DNA from: Punctularia strigosozonata HHB-11173 SS5
Lineage: Eukaryota > Basidiomycota > Agaricomycetes > Corticiales > Punctulariaceae
DNA length: 64,000 bases
NCBI RefSeq assembly: GCF_000264995.1
Contig: NW_006767434.1
Location: 1,655,290-1,719,289, forward strand
Direction: 5' to 3'
Positions 1-12,500 of the stretch are shown piece by piece. The translations under genes were made by a program, and so were the position numbers. Numbering within the stretch: position 1 is the stretch's first letter; each line of letters begins with the position of its first letter. The notes beneath the pieces are model-generated. The model was given only the letters and a program-made list of their open reading frames with translations. It was not told the DNA's origin and searched no databases.

Positions 1-1438
1 TTGCAAGCAGTCCTCAGTCGATTCGAAGCCGTCGCGCTCTTTAACCTCTCCAGAGTCCAATGCCATTGCCAGTCTGCAAAGCTCACCAGACCGCGTCGTC
101 CCGATATGGAAAAGATGTTCCTTGCTTCTTACATAAGTGGCGGTGTCGCTGCCCTTTTCGGGAGTTTGTCGTCAAAAGTTTAATTTCGTCCGGGCCCCTG
201 GCGCAGACAAGACGGCGAGGAAGACGATGGCATGGCTCATCGCGAGCGCCCCATCGACGGCGAATGAGAGCGGCACTCGGCACTCGGCGTTTGTCGTTCC
301 AGTTGATCAGCGTGAACGAAGAGTGGGGGAGGTAGCAATCACCGGGAGTTTCGGCGGTCCCCCTTTACATACATAGATGGGTCATGTCTCACCCACACCA
401 CGTTATTTGACGTCGTCGTCCAGCTCGCATATGGCAGCCTGAGTGCTCGTAGCGTAAATGGGCCTGGCCGATGGCGTACGTGTCGAGAAAGGTTCAGTGG
501 ATCATCTCCGTGGATCCGAGGGGGGCGACTTCCGTTAACGTTGGGCATCGTCATAGTGCTAGATACGCGTCCGAGTGCGACGACGAAGGCTACGGGCTCC
601 GATGTAAGACCGAGTTGCCCGCCGCTTGTATACAGCCGAGTGTGTTGTAGCGTGCGTACGAGTAACGCGTATTTCGATTCGTCTGATAATCCCAGGGCGT
701 GCTGTTGGCTGCGCCAGCAGGGCCATCTGCATGATGCCGTGAGTATGCAACTTAACATGACGGCGGCGGATCATCCGACGAGGCACGCAGAAGGAGTAAG
801 AGCATCGAGCGCATCTGGCAAGCCCGAGAGGCCCATCCTAGCGCGACGGTGGGGAGGCTTCGACCTCAGGCCACAGAGGCAAGCCACCCTCAGTTGCAAC
901 CTACGTAGATCACGGCGATCGCCACGGCGCCATCGGAAGGCATGTGGGCCGATATACTTAGCCCGCCGCGCGTCACACCGAGTATCCTCCACTTCAGCTA
1001 TCGTACGCATAGGGCCGAGCACACCAGGACGCCAGAGTAGATTTCGTGAAGAGGTCGAGGTTCGGAGGAGCGATACTGAACACCGAAAGAAGTCCGTCAC
1101 CCAAGGGACCGGCGGAAGATCTCGATCGGAGATCTGACCGCGGCCGTTGCGCCCCCGGAGACCCAAGGCGCGGGGGCCATGGCACGTGACGGCAGTGGCC
1201 TGCGTGGGTCTCTGGCGAGCGTCTGAAAGAAACGCCTCCGAGTCCGACGCCGGTGTTCCCTCCTGGCCTGTCACTGCGGTCAAAACGGGGCGTAGCAACT
1301 CTTCCAGCCCCCTCCCACCCGCCTCTCTCTCCCGCCGTCCCCGCCCCCGCCTGCCCGCCATCCCGCCTCCCCCGACGACGACCCGCGCGCACATCTCAGT
1401 TCTCTCGTCGACTTGAACGATCATCTGCGACCGCCGCC
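1..1438. other. Intergenic region and promoter of the first gene
   Basis: I see no supported gene here; the open frames on both strands lack family resemblance and splice logic. The last 200 bases before the ATG at 1439 are a pyrimidine-rich tract (about 1300-1400), common upstream of basidiomycete housekeeping genes. A CACGTG E-box core lies at 1183-1188. Confidence 0.5.
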
Positions 1439-4400
1439 ATGGATCGGCTCTGCAGTACGTCGCCCCACGCAGCGCTCATCGTATCCCCGCACGCGGCGAC
1501 GACTGACGCGGCCTTTCCAGATGAGATCTTGCAGCTCGTCTTCTTCGAGCTCGACGACCCGACGCCGCTCATCGCCTGCTCGCGGCGCTACCTCACCTTT
1601 TCGCAAGACCCCTGGATCCGAGCGTCCTACTTCCTCTCGCGCTACGGACGCATCCAGGCCTTCTATTACGCCTTCAGCCGCGGGAGGATCCTCACCCCGG
1701 CCGTGATTGATGTGCGTCTCCCGCTCTTTCTCTTCCCATCCTCGCCCTCCCCCCCTCCTTTGCGGCGCATATAGCCACACCGCCTCACGCCACACACCCC
1801 TGAACATTCCACGCCCGGAAAGCTCATGCACGCCGTCGTCTTCATTTAGGTTATGCTCTCGAGCGGCGCGCTCCTGTCTCGGTACATGATCCAGCTCGCC
1901 ACGCACCACTATTACCGCACCGCCGTGTCCTTCATCAAGTCCAATTGGGTCCGCACCATGCCCTTCCCGCACTGGGCGCACCTCAACGTCGTCGCCGCCC
2001 GTCTATACGGCGACATCCCCGTCCAGAAGCCTCACGAGCACGACGGCAATATCTTTATCAACTTCATCAAAGAGAGCCGGTGCGTGGCACTTCCCCCCTC
2101 TTCCCCCTGTTTTTGTCCCTGTATCCCCTCTTCTTTCCCATGGCCTTACTCCCCGGATCTCACGTGAGGACTCATGCGCATGTCATAGGTTCACACCCGA
2201 ATCGAGGAGCGTGGCGGCGGAAGATATTAGGGATATCTTGGAGAAGTACAAGGTTCGTTGGCTGCTCGTCCATCTTTACTTGGCATTCGAGTTAACGGCG
2301 GCGAAACCCCTTTCGCAGTTCATCCCCTTTGCGCATAAGGTACCGCAAACTGGTATTGATGTCGGACCGTCGACCTGTTTGGCTAACCCGGTTCGTGACA
2401 GGACCCGCTCATGTCGCAGTTCCCTCTCGCGCTCTCGATCGAGCCGAACCTTCTGCCCTTAGCACGGGCCAACGGGTTCCGGCTGGATAGCAAGGTACGT
2501 TCGTGTTCACCTCATTGCGATCGTAGGTGAACTCATGATGGGCCGGAAAAAAAACGAAAAAATCAACAGTATCGCGATTTCGTATTCCGCAAGATGTTCG
2601 AGAAGCGGGTCGAGACGCCGCAGTCCAGCGGCAACTTTGCAGATGATATAGCTGGCCACGTCCGTGACCTGTGCAAGCTCGATCCGTGGTGAGCTTTCAA
2701 CGCCAATACTACCTCATATATGCGCTCACGTGTAGCGACGGCCGATAGCATGTTTTTGAGCCGCACCGTGGCTGCCGAGGTCTGCATGGAGGCGCCGGTG
2801 AACGAGCACGCGTATAAGGCGCTCAAACAGCTCGACAAGTCGGGCGATCTCCGCTTCGAGCTCTCCGGCCTCGTCGAAGACCTGCTCAAGCTCTTCCTGA
2901 ACACGCGATCGATCACCTCGCCCGTGATCCACACCGTGATCCGCGCGCTCTACGCCGACTTCCCTTCGACGGACCCGACCGTGCGCCAGGTGATACTCCT
3001 CACCGTCTTCCTATCGGACACGTACACCATGAACGTCGGCACGGCCAACTTCAAGTTCAAGCTCGAGCAGCTCGGGCTGCTCCCGATCACGCGGAAGGAC
3101 ATCGTCGACGTGCTGTGCAGCCCGTTCGTGGAGAAGTACACCGCCATCGTTCAGTTCGGCAAGCAGCTGCTTGATTGGAAGAAGGAAGACATGGACGAGC
3201 TTGTGGAGGAGGTCGCGATCAGGTGCCTCGAGATAGGGAGCAAGGCGAGTCCTCCAGGTGGCAAGCTGAGAACGCGATCGCTGATATTTTTATATCATCG
3301 CTGCACAGGGTAAGATGCTCAAGAGGCTCGTAGACCAGTATCCGTTCCTCTCCACTGCACTTGCGTCGGCCGCCGTCGAGCGGTATCAACTGTCTGTCGA
3401 AGAGCTCCCATCGACCGACGATTTGGCTGCGTGCCGCGCATATCGCGCCCCCCTTTGCCGCGATTACATCGCCCCACGGATGTTTGGGGGCGAGGGCGCG
3501 CCGCCGTCGACCTCGGAAGAGACCCTGCGCGCCGCGGCGAGCATACTCGAGGTCGATAACCTCGCCACGGCGTACCTCGATGGCGGGAACGAGCCGGAGC
3601 CGGAGGACGCGGCCGGGGAGGATGATCTGGTGCGTCTGCCAACGTTGTTTTCGCTGTTTCGGTCGGATGTTGACGAGGGGCTTGTGCGCGTGATAGGGTA
3701 CGATCAGCCAGGACACGCTGTCGGTGATGATACGCGCCGACGAGGCCCAGCCCCAACGGTCGCGCCGACGGCGGTACTTCTGGGAGTACAGCTTTGGGGA
3801 TATACACAACAAGCTGCGGTACCCTCCAGGTATGTCCTTCCTCGCATGCATGTATGCCCGGACAAGTAATCAATATATGCGCTCCTGTTCAGACGCTACC
3901 CAAGTTGGCAAATGGGTCACGCAGCAGTACCACATGCGAAGTGCGGTTGTCGCGACCTTTTTAACGCATGCGATCGTCAATAATAACGTGACGGTAAGCG
4001 CGCTGCTTCCTTCTACGGGTTCGAGCGTTGGCTGACGGTATGCACAGTTGTTGCAGCACTACATCGGCACATCGACCACGCCTGGGCTCAACGCGCTCCC
4101 CGTCACCCTCAAGCACTTCAAGGTCCTCGCCCGACTGGGGCGGCAAGTAGTACGTAGCCCGTGCCTTTCTTGTTTTGTTCTTTCTCTACTTTTTTTCTAC
4201 TCTCTGCGCCGTGACGCTTACACCCGCGTCTGCGCAGAATCCGCTACTGTTCGTGCAAATCGAGCGCGGCGCCGAGTTCTTTTTCTCCGAGGAGGACTAC
4301 CTCCGCGCGGAGGACGGCGGGGGCTCGTCGTCCCGGGAACAAACCACGGTCAAGGCCGAGTCGGGCACGGAGGCGGCCGCAGCGGCCAGCGGCAGCCCGG

Positions 4401-4968
4401 TCTCCTCCCCCCGTCGTAGCAGTGCGCGCAAGCGCCCGCGCCGGTCCGCGGCAGCGTCGATCAAGTCGTACGCCGAGCCGGGGTCGGACGACGAGACGCT
4501 GGACGGTTTCGAGGTGGACGATTTCGTGGACCTGCGGACGACGCTGGCGAAGAAGAGCAGGAAGATGGAGGATCACTTGCAGAAGTGGGTCAAGCACTTG
4601 ACGCTCCTGCAAAAGGAGGAGCAGAAGAAGGTGAGGGCGTCCGAGTGATTTGCAGGGGGTTAGTGACGCATGCTGACGGTGTTTTTTTTAGTACAACGAG
4701 AAACGAAAACGGCTGGAGAAGGAGGCGGGATTCAAGCCCCGCATGCAGAAGGCGAGTCGCGCTGGCTGATTTGACGGAGCTGCCGGATCTGACTGTCACG
4801 CAGAACGAGTTTATGAGGACGCTGGCGCTCTGCCTTCGAGATCTGCGCAAGATCGAGCAAGCGAAGCGACAGACCCTGCACGGCCCCGACGCCGAACACC
4901 AGAATTACAGTGACGGCGAGGACGACGAGTATAAGGTGCGGGGCAGGAAGCGCAAGACTCGAGCGTGA
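1439..4968 (+). CDS. Large F-box-like protein, function unknown
   Basis: Start ATG at 1439 sits in a good context (gccgccATGG). The N-terminus (FPDEILQLVFFELDD...LIACSRR) resembles an F-box, so a role as a substrate adaptor of an SCF ubiquitin ligase is possible. The rest is mostly helical, followed by a Ser/acid-rich stretch and a basic coiled-coil-like C-terminus ending RGRKRKTRA, a likely nuclear signal. At least 13 exons can be joined in frame: 1439-1711, 1850-2079, 2189-2252, 2319-2339, 2402-2494, 2570-2688, 2749-3244, 3309-3629, 3712-3829, 3893-3993, 4048-4149, 4238-4630, 4692-4751 and 4804-4968. Two introns (3245-3308 and 4752-4803) use GC-AG ends with a GCGAGT donor. I do not recognise a family beyond the F-box-like start. 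The gene is convergent with the next one. Confidence 0.75.
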
Positions 4969-5253
4969 ACTCCGGGCCCTCCCTCCCCGTCGTCTCTGCA
5001 CAATGCTCGAACACTCGTGGTCCTTTGCGCTATATTTGCACTTTCGTTTTGCCTTCGTTCGATCGCGCACGTATCTTTGTATACGAAAACCCACGTCATT
5101 TGTGACCGCTGACCACTCACGCCCCTGCACGGACACTACTTACGATATCAACACGCCCGTGCTAGCCTGCATAGCGGCGTCCTACGCTTACCATCGACGG
5201 CGCTGCAGCCTAGCGTGTAATAATTCTCACAGTGTACTGGACCGGTAGAAAAA

Positions 5254-6365
5254 CTATCTCCTAATAGAATCCATGCGCGCTCTGGCCGCGATGATCGCCT
5301 GTCGTACCTCGTTTTGCTCCATCGTCGCCAATACGTCCTCCCCGATGTCTTGCCTGACCGCGTCCATGACCTGCTTGACCTCCCTCCAGTCGCGCGCGAC
5401 GTCCATGCCGAGGACGTCCGCCGTGACGTGTCCTGTGAACGTCTGCTTGAGCCTGGCCCGGCGTTCGTTATCGCGCACGACGGCGTAGTAAGCCTCGCGC
5501 CGTCCAAAGCGGTCGAGGGCTTCCTCCACGACGGCTTGCGCATCCGGCAGGGGCGGGCGGCCAACCCATGCGCCGCTGTCCCGAAGTTGCTTCGCCCACT
5601 CCTGGAAGGCGTAGAACATCGCGCGCTCGCGCTTCACCTTTTGCCGGTGGGCGGGGTCCGGCACGCGCCGCGGGTCGAAGAAGCGGGAGGAGGCGATCCA
5701 GGCGAACACGTCCCGCTGCGTCGCGAAGCCGGCGCGCCAGCGGTCGAGGGAGAGACCGAAGAAGGGGAGTATGGCGTCGAAGGACGTCGAGAGCGGGAAG
5801 GAGCGCGGGTGCGTGGCAGGCGCTTCGGCGTTGCTTGCCTGAGACCACGGGTTAGTTAGTCACGCGCATTGTCACGAAAGGGAGAAAGGAGGACACGAAC
5901 CTTGAGACCGGACGTGCCCATGGCGAGGCCGACGGTGCGCGCGATGATGCCGAGGATCATACCCAGATCGCCGTAGGAATGGAAGAAGAGGATGCGCCGG
6001 AACTCGTCTTCGTCCGCGCAGACGTGGACGTCGACCTGGCAGAACGCGTCGCGCTCGGCGGTCCAGTCGGCGCGCAGGGCGTAGTTGGAGGTCCGGTTCT
6101 CTGGCATGGGGAGGTAATGTGCGGCGCCGAGCAGGTCGCGCACGTCTTCCGGGGTCGGGGGCGTGGAGGCATTGATGGGGCCAGCGACGAGGAAGTCGAC
6201 GTCGCCGTGATCAGGTTTCTCGGGGGCTTCGGCTGGTGTCCCGACGAGCTTGTAGATGCGCGCGAGACGGGGCCGGAGGGAGGCGAGAAGGGCTTGGTAG
6301 TGCACCGGGAGTATTCTGGGGAATAGCAATTCAGGATGACTCTGGGAGAAGGCTTTGCCACCCAT
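5254..6365 (-). CDS. Nucleotidyltransferase-fold protein, uncharacterised
   Basis: Two exons (6365-5901 and 5838-5254) give about 349 residues. The N-terminus MGGKAF is followed at about residues 53-60 by HGDVDFLV and later by QVDVHV. This is the Asp pattern of the polymerase-beta-like nucleotidyltransferase fold (DxD plus a third Asp on a beta strand). A helical C-terminal half carries many Arg and Glu residues. The sequence shows the acidic triad; substrate and partner cannot be told. By family, such proteins may modify RNA or protein, or may be inactive. The start MGGKAF is conserved-looking and directly precedes the recognisable core. The intron at 5839-5900 has a GTTCGT donor. The gene lies upstream on the same strand as the SDHAF1-like gene's 3' end, 311 bp away. 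Confidence 0.65.
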
Positions 6366-6676
6366 AACTGTGGATCAGGGAAGTGACGCGGTCGGTGGTA
6401 ACCGCTGGTGAGGGATTTGAAAGGGTTGAAGTATGCGAGCCAACAGGCATAGCTCTCGAGTCATTGCTGCTAAAGCACAGCGAAGAGTCGATATCGCGGC
6501 AAAGGAAGTGGGCAAAGGCACGTCGTATTGGCCAGGAAGGCGGGTGCCCACAGCCCCTTGTAGTGCAAGCACAGGTTTGGTTACAGCAACGTCGAACGCG
6601 AGTCATGGCCTTCCGGCCAACGTGTGTATGCGTGCTCCGGAGGACGATAGATCTCCCGTCCTGGACAGCAGAAAGC

Positions 6677-7031
6677 CTAGCGAGGAACTGTGGAACGCCC
6701 GCTCTTGTCCCACTGCTGCATCTCCTGCGATACCCAGCAGTCGGTGACGCCCGGGTCCTCGTACGTTTCGAGCTGCCGTCGCCCGCGACGCATGAGGTGC
6801 TCGATGGTGTTTACATCTCGGGGTGTCACCGACTTTGCGTTCTGGTGGAAGGTGTAGCGCACGAACAGGTTGAACCTCGGGCGGGATGACGGCGGCTTGG
6901 TCCTGACCATTCGAAGGGCTCTGTATGGTTGGCTATGAAAATGTGCGAGATATACATGGCAGTCAGTTCGTTGCATACCTTCTGTATAGGGATAGCACCT
7001 CCTTTTGTAAGCCTGAGAGCCTCGGCGACAT
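6677..7031 (-). CDS. SDHAF1-like LYR-motif assembly factor of succinate dehydrogenase
   Basis: Two exons (7031-6979 and 6920-6677) encode about 98 residues. The N-terminus carries the LYR motif (VLSLYRRALRMVR) at residues 13-25. It is followed by a basic helix and NTIEHLMRRGRRQLETYED, which matches the SDHAF1/Sdh6 pattern of an IE..(L/Y).RRG.RQL block. By family, LYR proteins act in the mitochondrial matrix; SDHAF1 helps insert Fe-S clusters into the Sdh2 subunit of complex II. The short first exon of 53 nt is supported because it supplies the missing LYR motif in frame. The gene is head-to-head with the NDUFAF6-like gene, with start codons about 130 bp apart. Confidence 0.85.
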
Positions 7032-7163
7032 GGCCAGTAACCCGCAGGATGAAGGACGAGGAGTTTGCTCGAGCGCGTCCGTGACGTCGAAGTGCCGCGC
7101 CGACGGTGCCGAGCAATTGCGTACAACCGACCTCATCCAAGCCTTGTTCTCGCCATTCATACT
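7032..7163. promoter_or_regulatory. Compact bidirectional promoter of two respiratory assembly factors
   Basis: Only 132 bp separate the start codons of the SDHAF1-like gene (minus) and the NDUFAF6-like gene (plus). All core promoter elements and both 5' UTRs must fit here or overlap the opposite gene. No TATA box is visible, in keeping with a housekeeping bidirectional promoter. Confidence 0.5.
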
Positions 7164-8368
7164 ATGCTGGAACGCCCGGCCGCGCGGACTATCGCTCCGC
7201 GCAGCAGACGCGCAACGGCTGCAAGCAAAATAATTGAACGTGCCCGGGGCGTGCACTCGAACATTGGCGCTGTCCCCAAAGGCGGGATCGACGATCCTGC
7301 GTCCTACTGCGAGGAGTATGTGCGCAAACATGACTATGAGGGGTATCTCACCTCGCCGTTTTACCCCGGCGAGGCGCAAAAAGGTTTCCTTGCCCTCAAA
7401 GCGTTCTCTGTGCGTCTCCATAAGCCGTCGATTGGGGCGGTATTTTGATTTTCTGCGTATATGCAGGTAGAATTAGCCAACGTCCAAGAGGCCGTGTCCA
7501 ACCCGATGATAGGCAAGATGCGGATGCAGTTCTGGCGCGATGCGGTCAAGAACCTCACGGAGGTCTGCCTTCGTCGTTCTCTTTGCATCAAATGTTCCTT
7601 GACCTGACGGATATCAGGGCAGACCACCCCAACATCCGATCGCACTCGCGTTGCATGACGCCTCTCGACGCGCCAACCTCGCGCCGTACCACCTCAAGCG
7701 GATAATTGACGCTCGGGTACGCAGGCTTCTTGTAGCTCATAACAGCACCAGGCTTACCGCACCGCGCAGGATAGCGAACTTGACAATCCGACCCACCTTA
7801 CGCTCGACTCTCTCACCTCTCACGCGGAAGCGACCTCCTCCACGCTCTTCTACCTCCTCCTCTCCCTCCTTCGGCTCTCCTCGAACGACGACCTCGCGCA
7901 CGCCGCGTCCCACCTTGGCGCCGCGCAGACCATCGCCGTCCTCCTCCGCGCACTGCCTTACCACGCCTCGAAGAAGCACGCCGTCATCCCGGCAGAGATT
8001 ACCGCGCGTCACGGCGTAAGCCAGGAGGACGTGTTCCGCCGCGGGCCTGCCGCGAAGGGTTTGGAAGACGCGGTGTTCGAGTTTGCAACCGCGGCGAACG
8101 ACCACCTGCTTGCGGCGCGGGATATGTTTGGACGCGCGGACGCACAGGCGAGGAAGGAGGCGATGCCACTATTCCTTGGCGGCGTGAGTTTCGCTCTCGA
8201 GCTCAGCCCGGATAAGCAGGCTAACGCATACATGCGCAGGTCCCTATCGCCTCGTACCTTTCGCGGCTGGAAGCCGTGAACTTCAATCCCTTCGACCCCT
8301 CGCTGCAGCGGCGACATTGGAAGCTACCTTGGAACGTGTGGCGTGGCTACTTCAAGAAGGCGTTTTGA
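7164..8368 (+). CDS. NDUFAF6-like complex I assembly factor (squalene/phytoene synthase fold)
   Basis: Five exons (7164-7409, 7467-7562, 7618-7716, 7770-8183, 8240-8368) join in frame. The N-terminus (MLERPAARTIAPRSRRATAA) is Arg/Ala-rich without acids, as in a mitochondrial presequence. The body starts DYEGYLTSPFYPGEAQKGF and has ALKAFSVELANVQEAVSN and MRMQFWRDAVKNL, a diagnostic NDUFAF6 block in which the trans-prenyltransferase active-site Asp motifs are replaced. The end (PFDPSLQRRHWKLPWNVWRGYF) is also typical. By family it assists early assembly of respiratory complex I at the inner membrane and is not expected to make phytoene. The ATG at 7164 is preferred over the earlier in-frame codon because it begins the presequence and clears the divergent neighbour. 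Confidence 0.9.
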
Positions 8369-9546
8369 CGCGCGTCTGCCAGACGACGTGCATTATCCTC
8401 CTGCATGCTGCACAGTTTCTGGAACAATATATAGAACGGGGTTCGCGCCGTATTGCAACGTGCGCCGTCGAAATTATGAGGGTTGCCCCACCCTCGATCC
8501 GCTCCGCGCGAAATACGAGAACTTTGCGAACACCTTGAGGCTCTTCGCTAACATGAGCCAGCATGTAAAATTCACTTGCGATCAGATCAGACCCTTCGAA
8601 TGCAGCACAACGCCCTACTTGTAAATGTAGTGGACCGATGGATGGCGCTTCGCATCGTCCTAACCCATATGCATACGGCCACGACCTTCAGAGTCCAGCG
8701 GAGATATCGGCACAAAGTCTCTCATGTGAGTTCATATGCAGCTTCTGAAGGCGCTGAAGCTGCATCCTTGGAATGGATGCACCAGCAGAATCCCACTCGG
8801 TACCTCACTCAAGGTGGTCGCATGCACAGCCAAATTTGGTCCACTGCCCCTCTTCAACTGCGGTTAAGGCAAGGCCTTCTCCGTCAGCGTTGCTGCACAG
8901 GCGCAGCAATATCAACCTACCTATCTGCCCTGGCTGCGTCCGTACACAGTGTGTCCAGTACCGCGAGGGAAGCGCATGGGTTTGGGCCAAGGCGCGTATG
9001 TAATACACCATGACCACCGCGACCGTGCATCAACTCACATGTCCCACCCATCACACGTATCCTGACTTCTACGCCACCATTCGAGTGGCGCATTCAGGCA
9101 CCACCCGGATTGCTTTGGTCTTCGAATTCAATCATAGAACCCATGCCGAAACCCCTCAAGCTGTCGGAAGCTGCCCATGTTGAAGTCCCAGGGACCAGCA
9201 CGAGGCGCGCATGGGTGAACCATGCACATAGGCCGTATTATGTGGGGAAGGCGATGCGCCCAAATGAGGCCATGAATAGGTTGCATTGATATGGATCTCA
9301 CGTAGACGCCCAGGAAGGGCGCAGGTTCTGCTATCTCTGGCCTATAAGCACGGGCATATTCATGTACCACGAACAAGAACAGGCAAGCGATACAAGCAAC
9401 TTCCGGTTATGAACTGCCCCTCTATGTATCGCTTCCATACCATTGAACTCCGGAAACGACCATGGTGTGGACATTGTGCGGCGGCAACATGGGATCGACA
9501 ACTATATAATCACGCGTCGAGCCTCGGATTTGAGGACTAGAGCAAC
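8369..9546. other. Intergenic, no gene seen
   Basis: Open frames here are short and show no protein family, repeats or matching splice sites. The distal part presumably holds the promoter of the DUF2235-WD40 gene. The sequence is less GC-rich than the flanking exons. Confidence 0.4.
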
Positions 9547-12500
9547 ATGGGCGTAGCAATATCCCTGGTGAAGCAACTCTATTATCTCATTGGAGATCTC
9601 CTCGGACACTACTCAGGAGGCCAGAATGTCTCGGGCAACGTTCAACTCGGTGTCGGCGGGGTGCAGCACAGCATAGATACAAGCCTCACCGATGGCGATG
9701 GAGGCAGGGGCGAAGCTCATATCCAGACAGGGGAAAATCGAGATGATGTGATTGGACATCTGAAAAATGACCATGGCGCAGGCGGGGACGCTGCAGGCCG
9801 AGGCCAGAACGACGTGACCAGAGGCCAGAGCGATGTTCCCAACCGCCAGCACGATACGGGCCGGGATTCAAACAGCGCCGATGCGGAAGACAGGAGTCCA
9901 CCGGGTCCACCGGGTCTACTGGAACCATCACCACCGGATTTCATGGGTTTCATGGGTCCAGCGGGTCCAGCGGGAACGTGTCAATGTTCGCATCCAGGTG
10001 TTCAGACACGCAGAAATCTTGTGGTCTGCCTCGATGGCACAGCCAACCAATTCGGAGAAAAGGTGAGCGCAAAACTAGCGTCTCGTCGTCATGAACATTA
10101 ATTATATGGTTCTAGAGTTCCAATATTGTTGAACTTTACAGCAGACTGGTCAAAGATGATTCCCAGCTTGCTTACTACAGTAGTGGAATCGGCACGTACG
10201 TCAAGGAAGACCGAAAATCCACGTTCCGGCACTGGAAGCAAGCAGTTGACAGCGCCGTGGACCAGGCGATTGCCACGTATGGTTATGCTCGGTTCACATT
10301 GCTCCTTTATGTTACTGACAACACCCGTATATTTCGCCTTTTTACTGCAGGAGCTTTGAAGAAATCGTGCATCATGCATATCGATGGTTAAGTGATAATT
10401 ACCAGCGCGGTGACAAGATCTTTCTGTTCGGTGAGCACCAGAAGATCGTTGCCAAATCAACCTTGTACGACTCTCGAGTGCAGGGTTTTCGCGAGGGGCG
10501 TATCAAGCCCGCGTCATCGCTGGGATGATTGAAAAAGTGAGATATCCTCTTCCTGGCAATTGCAGAATGCAGAATAACGTATACCTTCGTAGGTCGGCTT
10601 GCTGCAGAAGGGAAATATCGATCAGATAAACTTGTGAGTCAACATTCGGATTTTTCAAGCCTGATAATTCAGGGTATGCAGTGCGTACAGTCTATACGTC
10701 AAATCCACCCAGAGTGGAGGACGAGACCGCGAAGAACGTGAACGAGGGCCGGTACCGGATCAAGATGAGGTCTCCACGCATGAGAGACTCGGGACGGAAT
10801 CACGTCAGAAAATCGACAAGCAAAATCCGTTCATGACGAATCCAAAGAACGGGAAGAGTTCGGCGAAATCAAATGGATCAGCAAGGCAACAGGACCATGC
10901 ATCCTCGCCCGCTGACCTCTTCAAAGACACGTTTTCCGTGTCCGGTGCCAGGGTTCACTTTGTCGGCGCCTGGTACGTCATGGCAGGACACGATTTGAGC
11001 ATATGACGCATAGTAACCACCGGACTTGCAGGGATACAGTGTCGTCCGTGGGCTGGATCCGAGGACCGAGTCTGCCAGAGACCACTACAGGCATGTCGCA
11101 TGTCTGCGTCTTTCGTCACGCTCTGGCTCTGGATGAACTTCGAGTGAAGTTCTTGCCGGAGTTTGCAAATGGGGGGAAAGGACCATTGGATGGCCAGAAC
11201 AATATCAAGGAAGTTTGGTTCGCTGGCTCTCATTCAGACATGTAAGCCTATTTGACAACGAATCATTGTAAAGTGCGTGCTGACAAGGAACAACAGTGGT
11301 GGCGGAAATCTCCCGAATGCAAACCTTGAGAACTACGGACCGGCACTCCGGTGGATGACATACGAAGCTACGCTGTCTGGTCTTCGCATAGTTCTTCGCA
11401 TACCATTCCACAACGGGCTTTCAAGTTCGGAGAGCTTGCCACCAACCCGGCCTATGAATCGACGATGGAAGATACTTGAATATCTTCCTATCACCCGTCT
11501 TTCGTATACCGAAAATGTGAACCCTGAGAACACTAAGCGATGGTGAGCCGCACAGCATCCTCGCTCCAATATGTCAAATGACGTCCGCCTAGGCCTCCTC
11601 ACTGCTCATCGCCTCGTACGGTGATGAGTGGTCAACTAATCCATGCATCTGTCTTCTGCGACCCACAAAAATATCGTCCTCGAGCCCAATTTACAGATAA
11701 CACCCTGTGGGATATGGGTGCGATCCAGCGAGGTGGGCGGATGGAGGAAGATCCTTATCTCAAAGCAGAAGGAATCGTCCGCAAATGTTTGCTTAATGCG
11801 GCGTCCGCAGCACATCGCAAGGAACTCGTGGAAATGACTGCACCAGGTAACTTGCGTTCTATAGTAATTCCTGTTAGGAACCAACGCCCCCCCCAGGAGG
11901 TATCTGTAACCGGTCCTTTGCCGAAGTGCCTCGCGCAGCAGAAGCACTTTTCCGCGTGCTTGAGGCCATACAAGAGGAGAAGAATGCCGCAGATATCGTA
12001 AATCGGACAAACGATTCTGCAATACGACAGGGAAGCGATGCCACAGGACTCGTACAGCGGACGATCAGGGCGTGTTTACGGGTTCTCAGCCTATTTCACA
12101 CATTTCCCCAGACTGAGGAGCCACAGATAAGATTGGAGCTGGACAAACGCCTGGCTGTTGCTACAGTGGACGATCACGAAACAATCTTAGATATCGTGCC
12201 GATCCGCAATGTTTTCGGAATTGGTGAGTCTATTCTGGTACACAACGACGGTCATCGTTAACGACCGACTTTGCAAGGCCTTGTAGCAACGATTGAGCGG
12301 TTTGGGACAGATGCATTTGCTTCCTTCCCGCTCGATGGGCGAATCGTCGCAGGCTCGGGCGACAAAATACGAACCTGGGACCCGTATGCAGGCGCTGAAG
12401 CAACATGGACCAAGCATGATCAGCCGATCAAATGCATCTCGATCGCTCCGGAACCCGCTGCAAGTGCATGGGAAGTAGCGTCGTGCTCAGGGAAGACTAT

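Noticed and set aside
541-1137. Open frame of about 198 codons, plus strand, and its antisense (771-1424)
   Set aside because: No family pattern, no splice support, Arg/Ser-rich composition expected from GC-rich DNA read out of frame.
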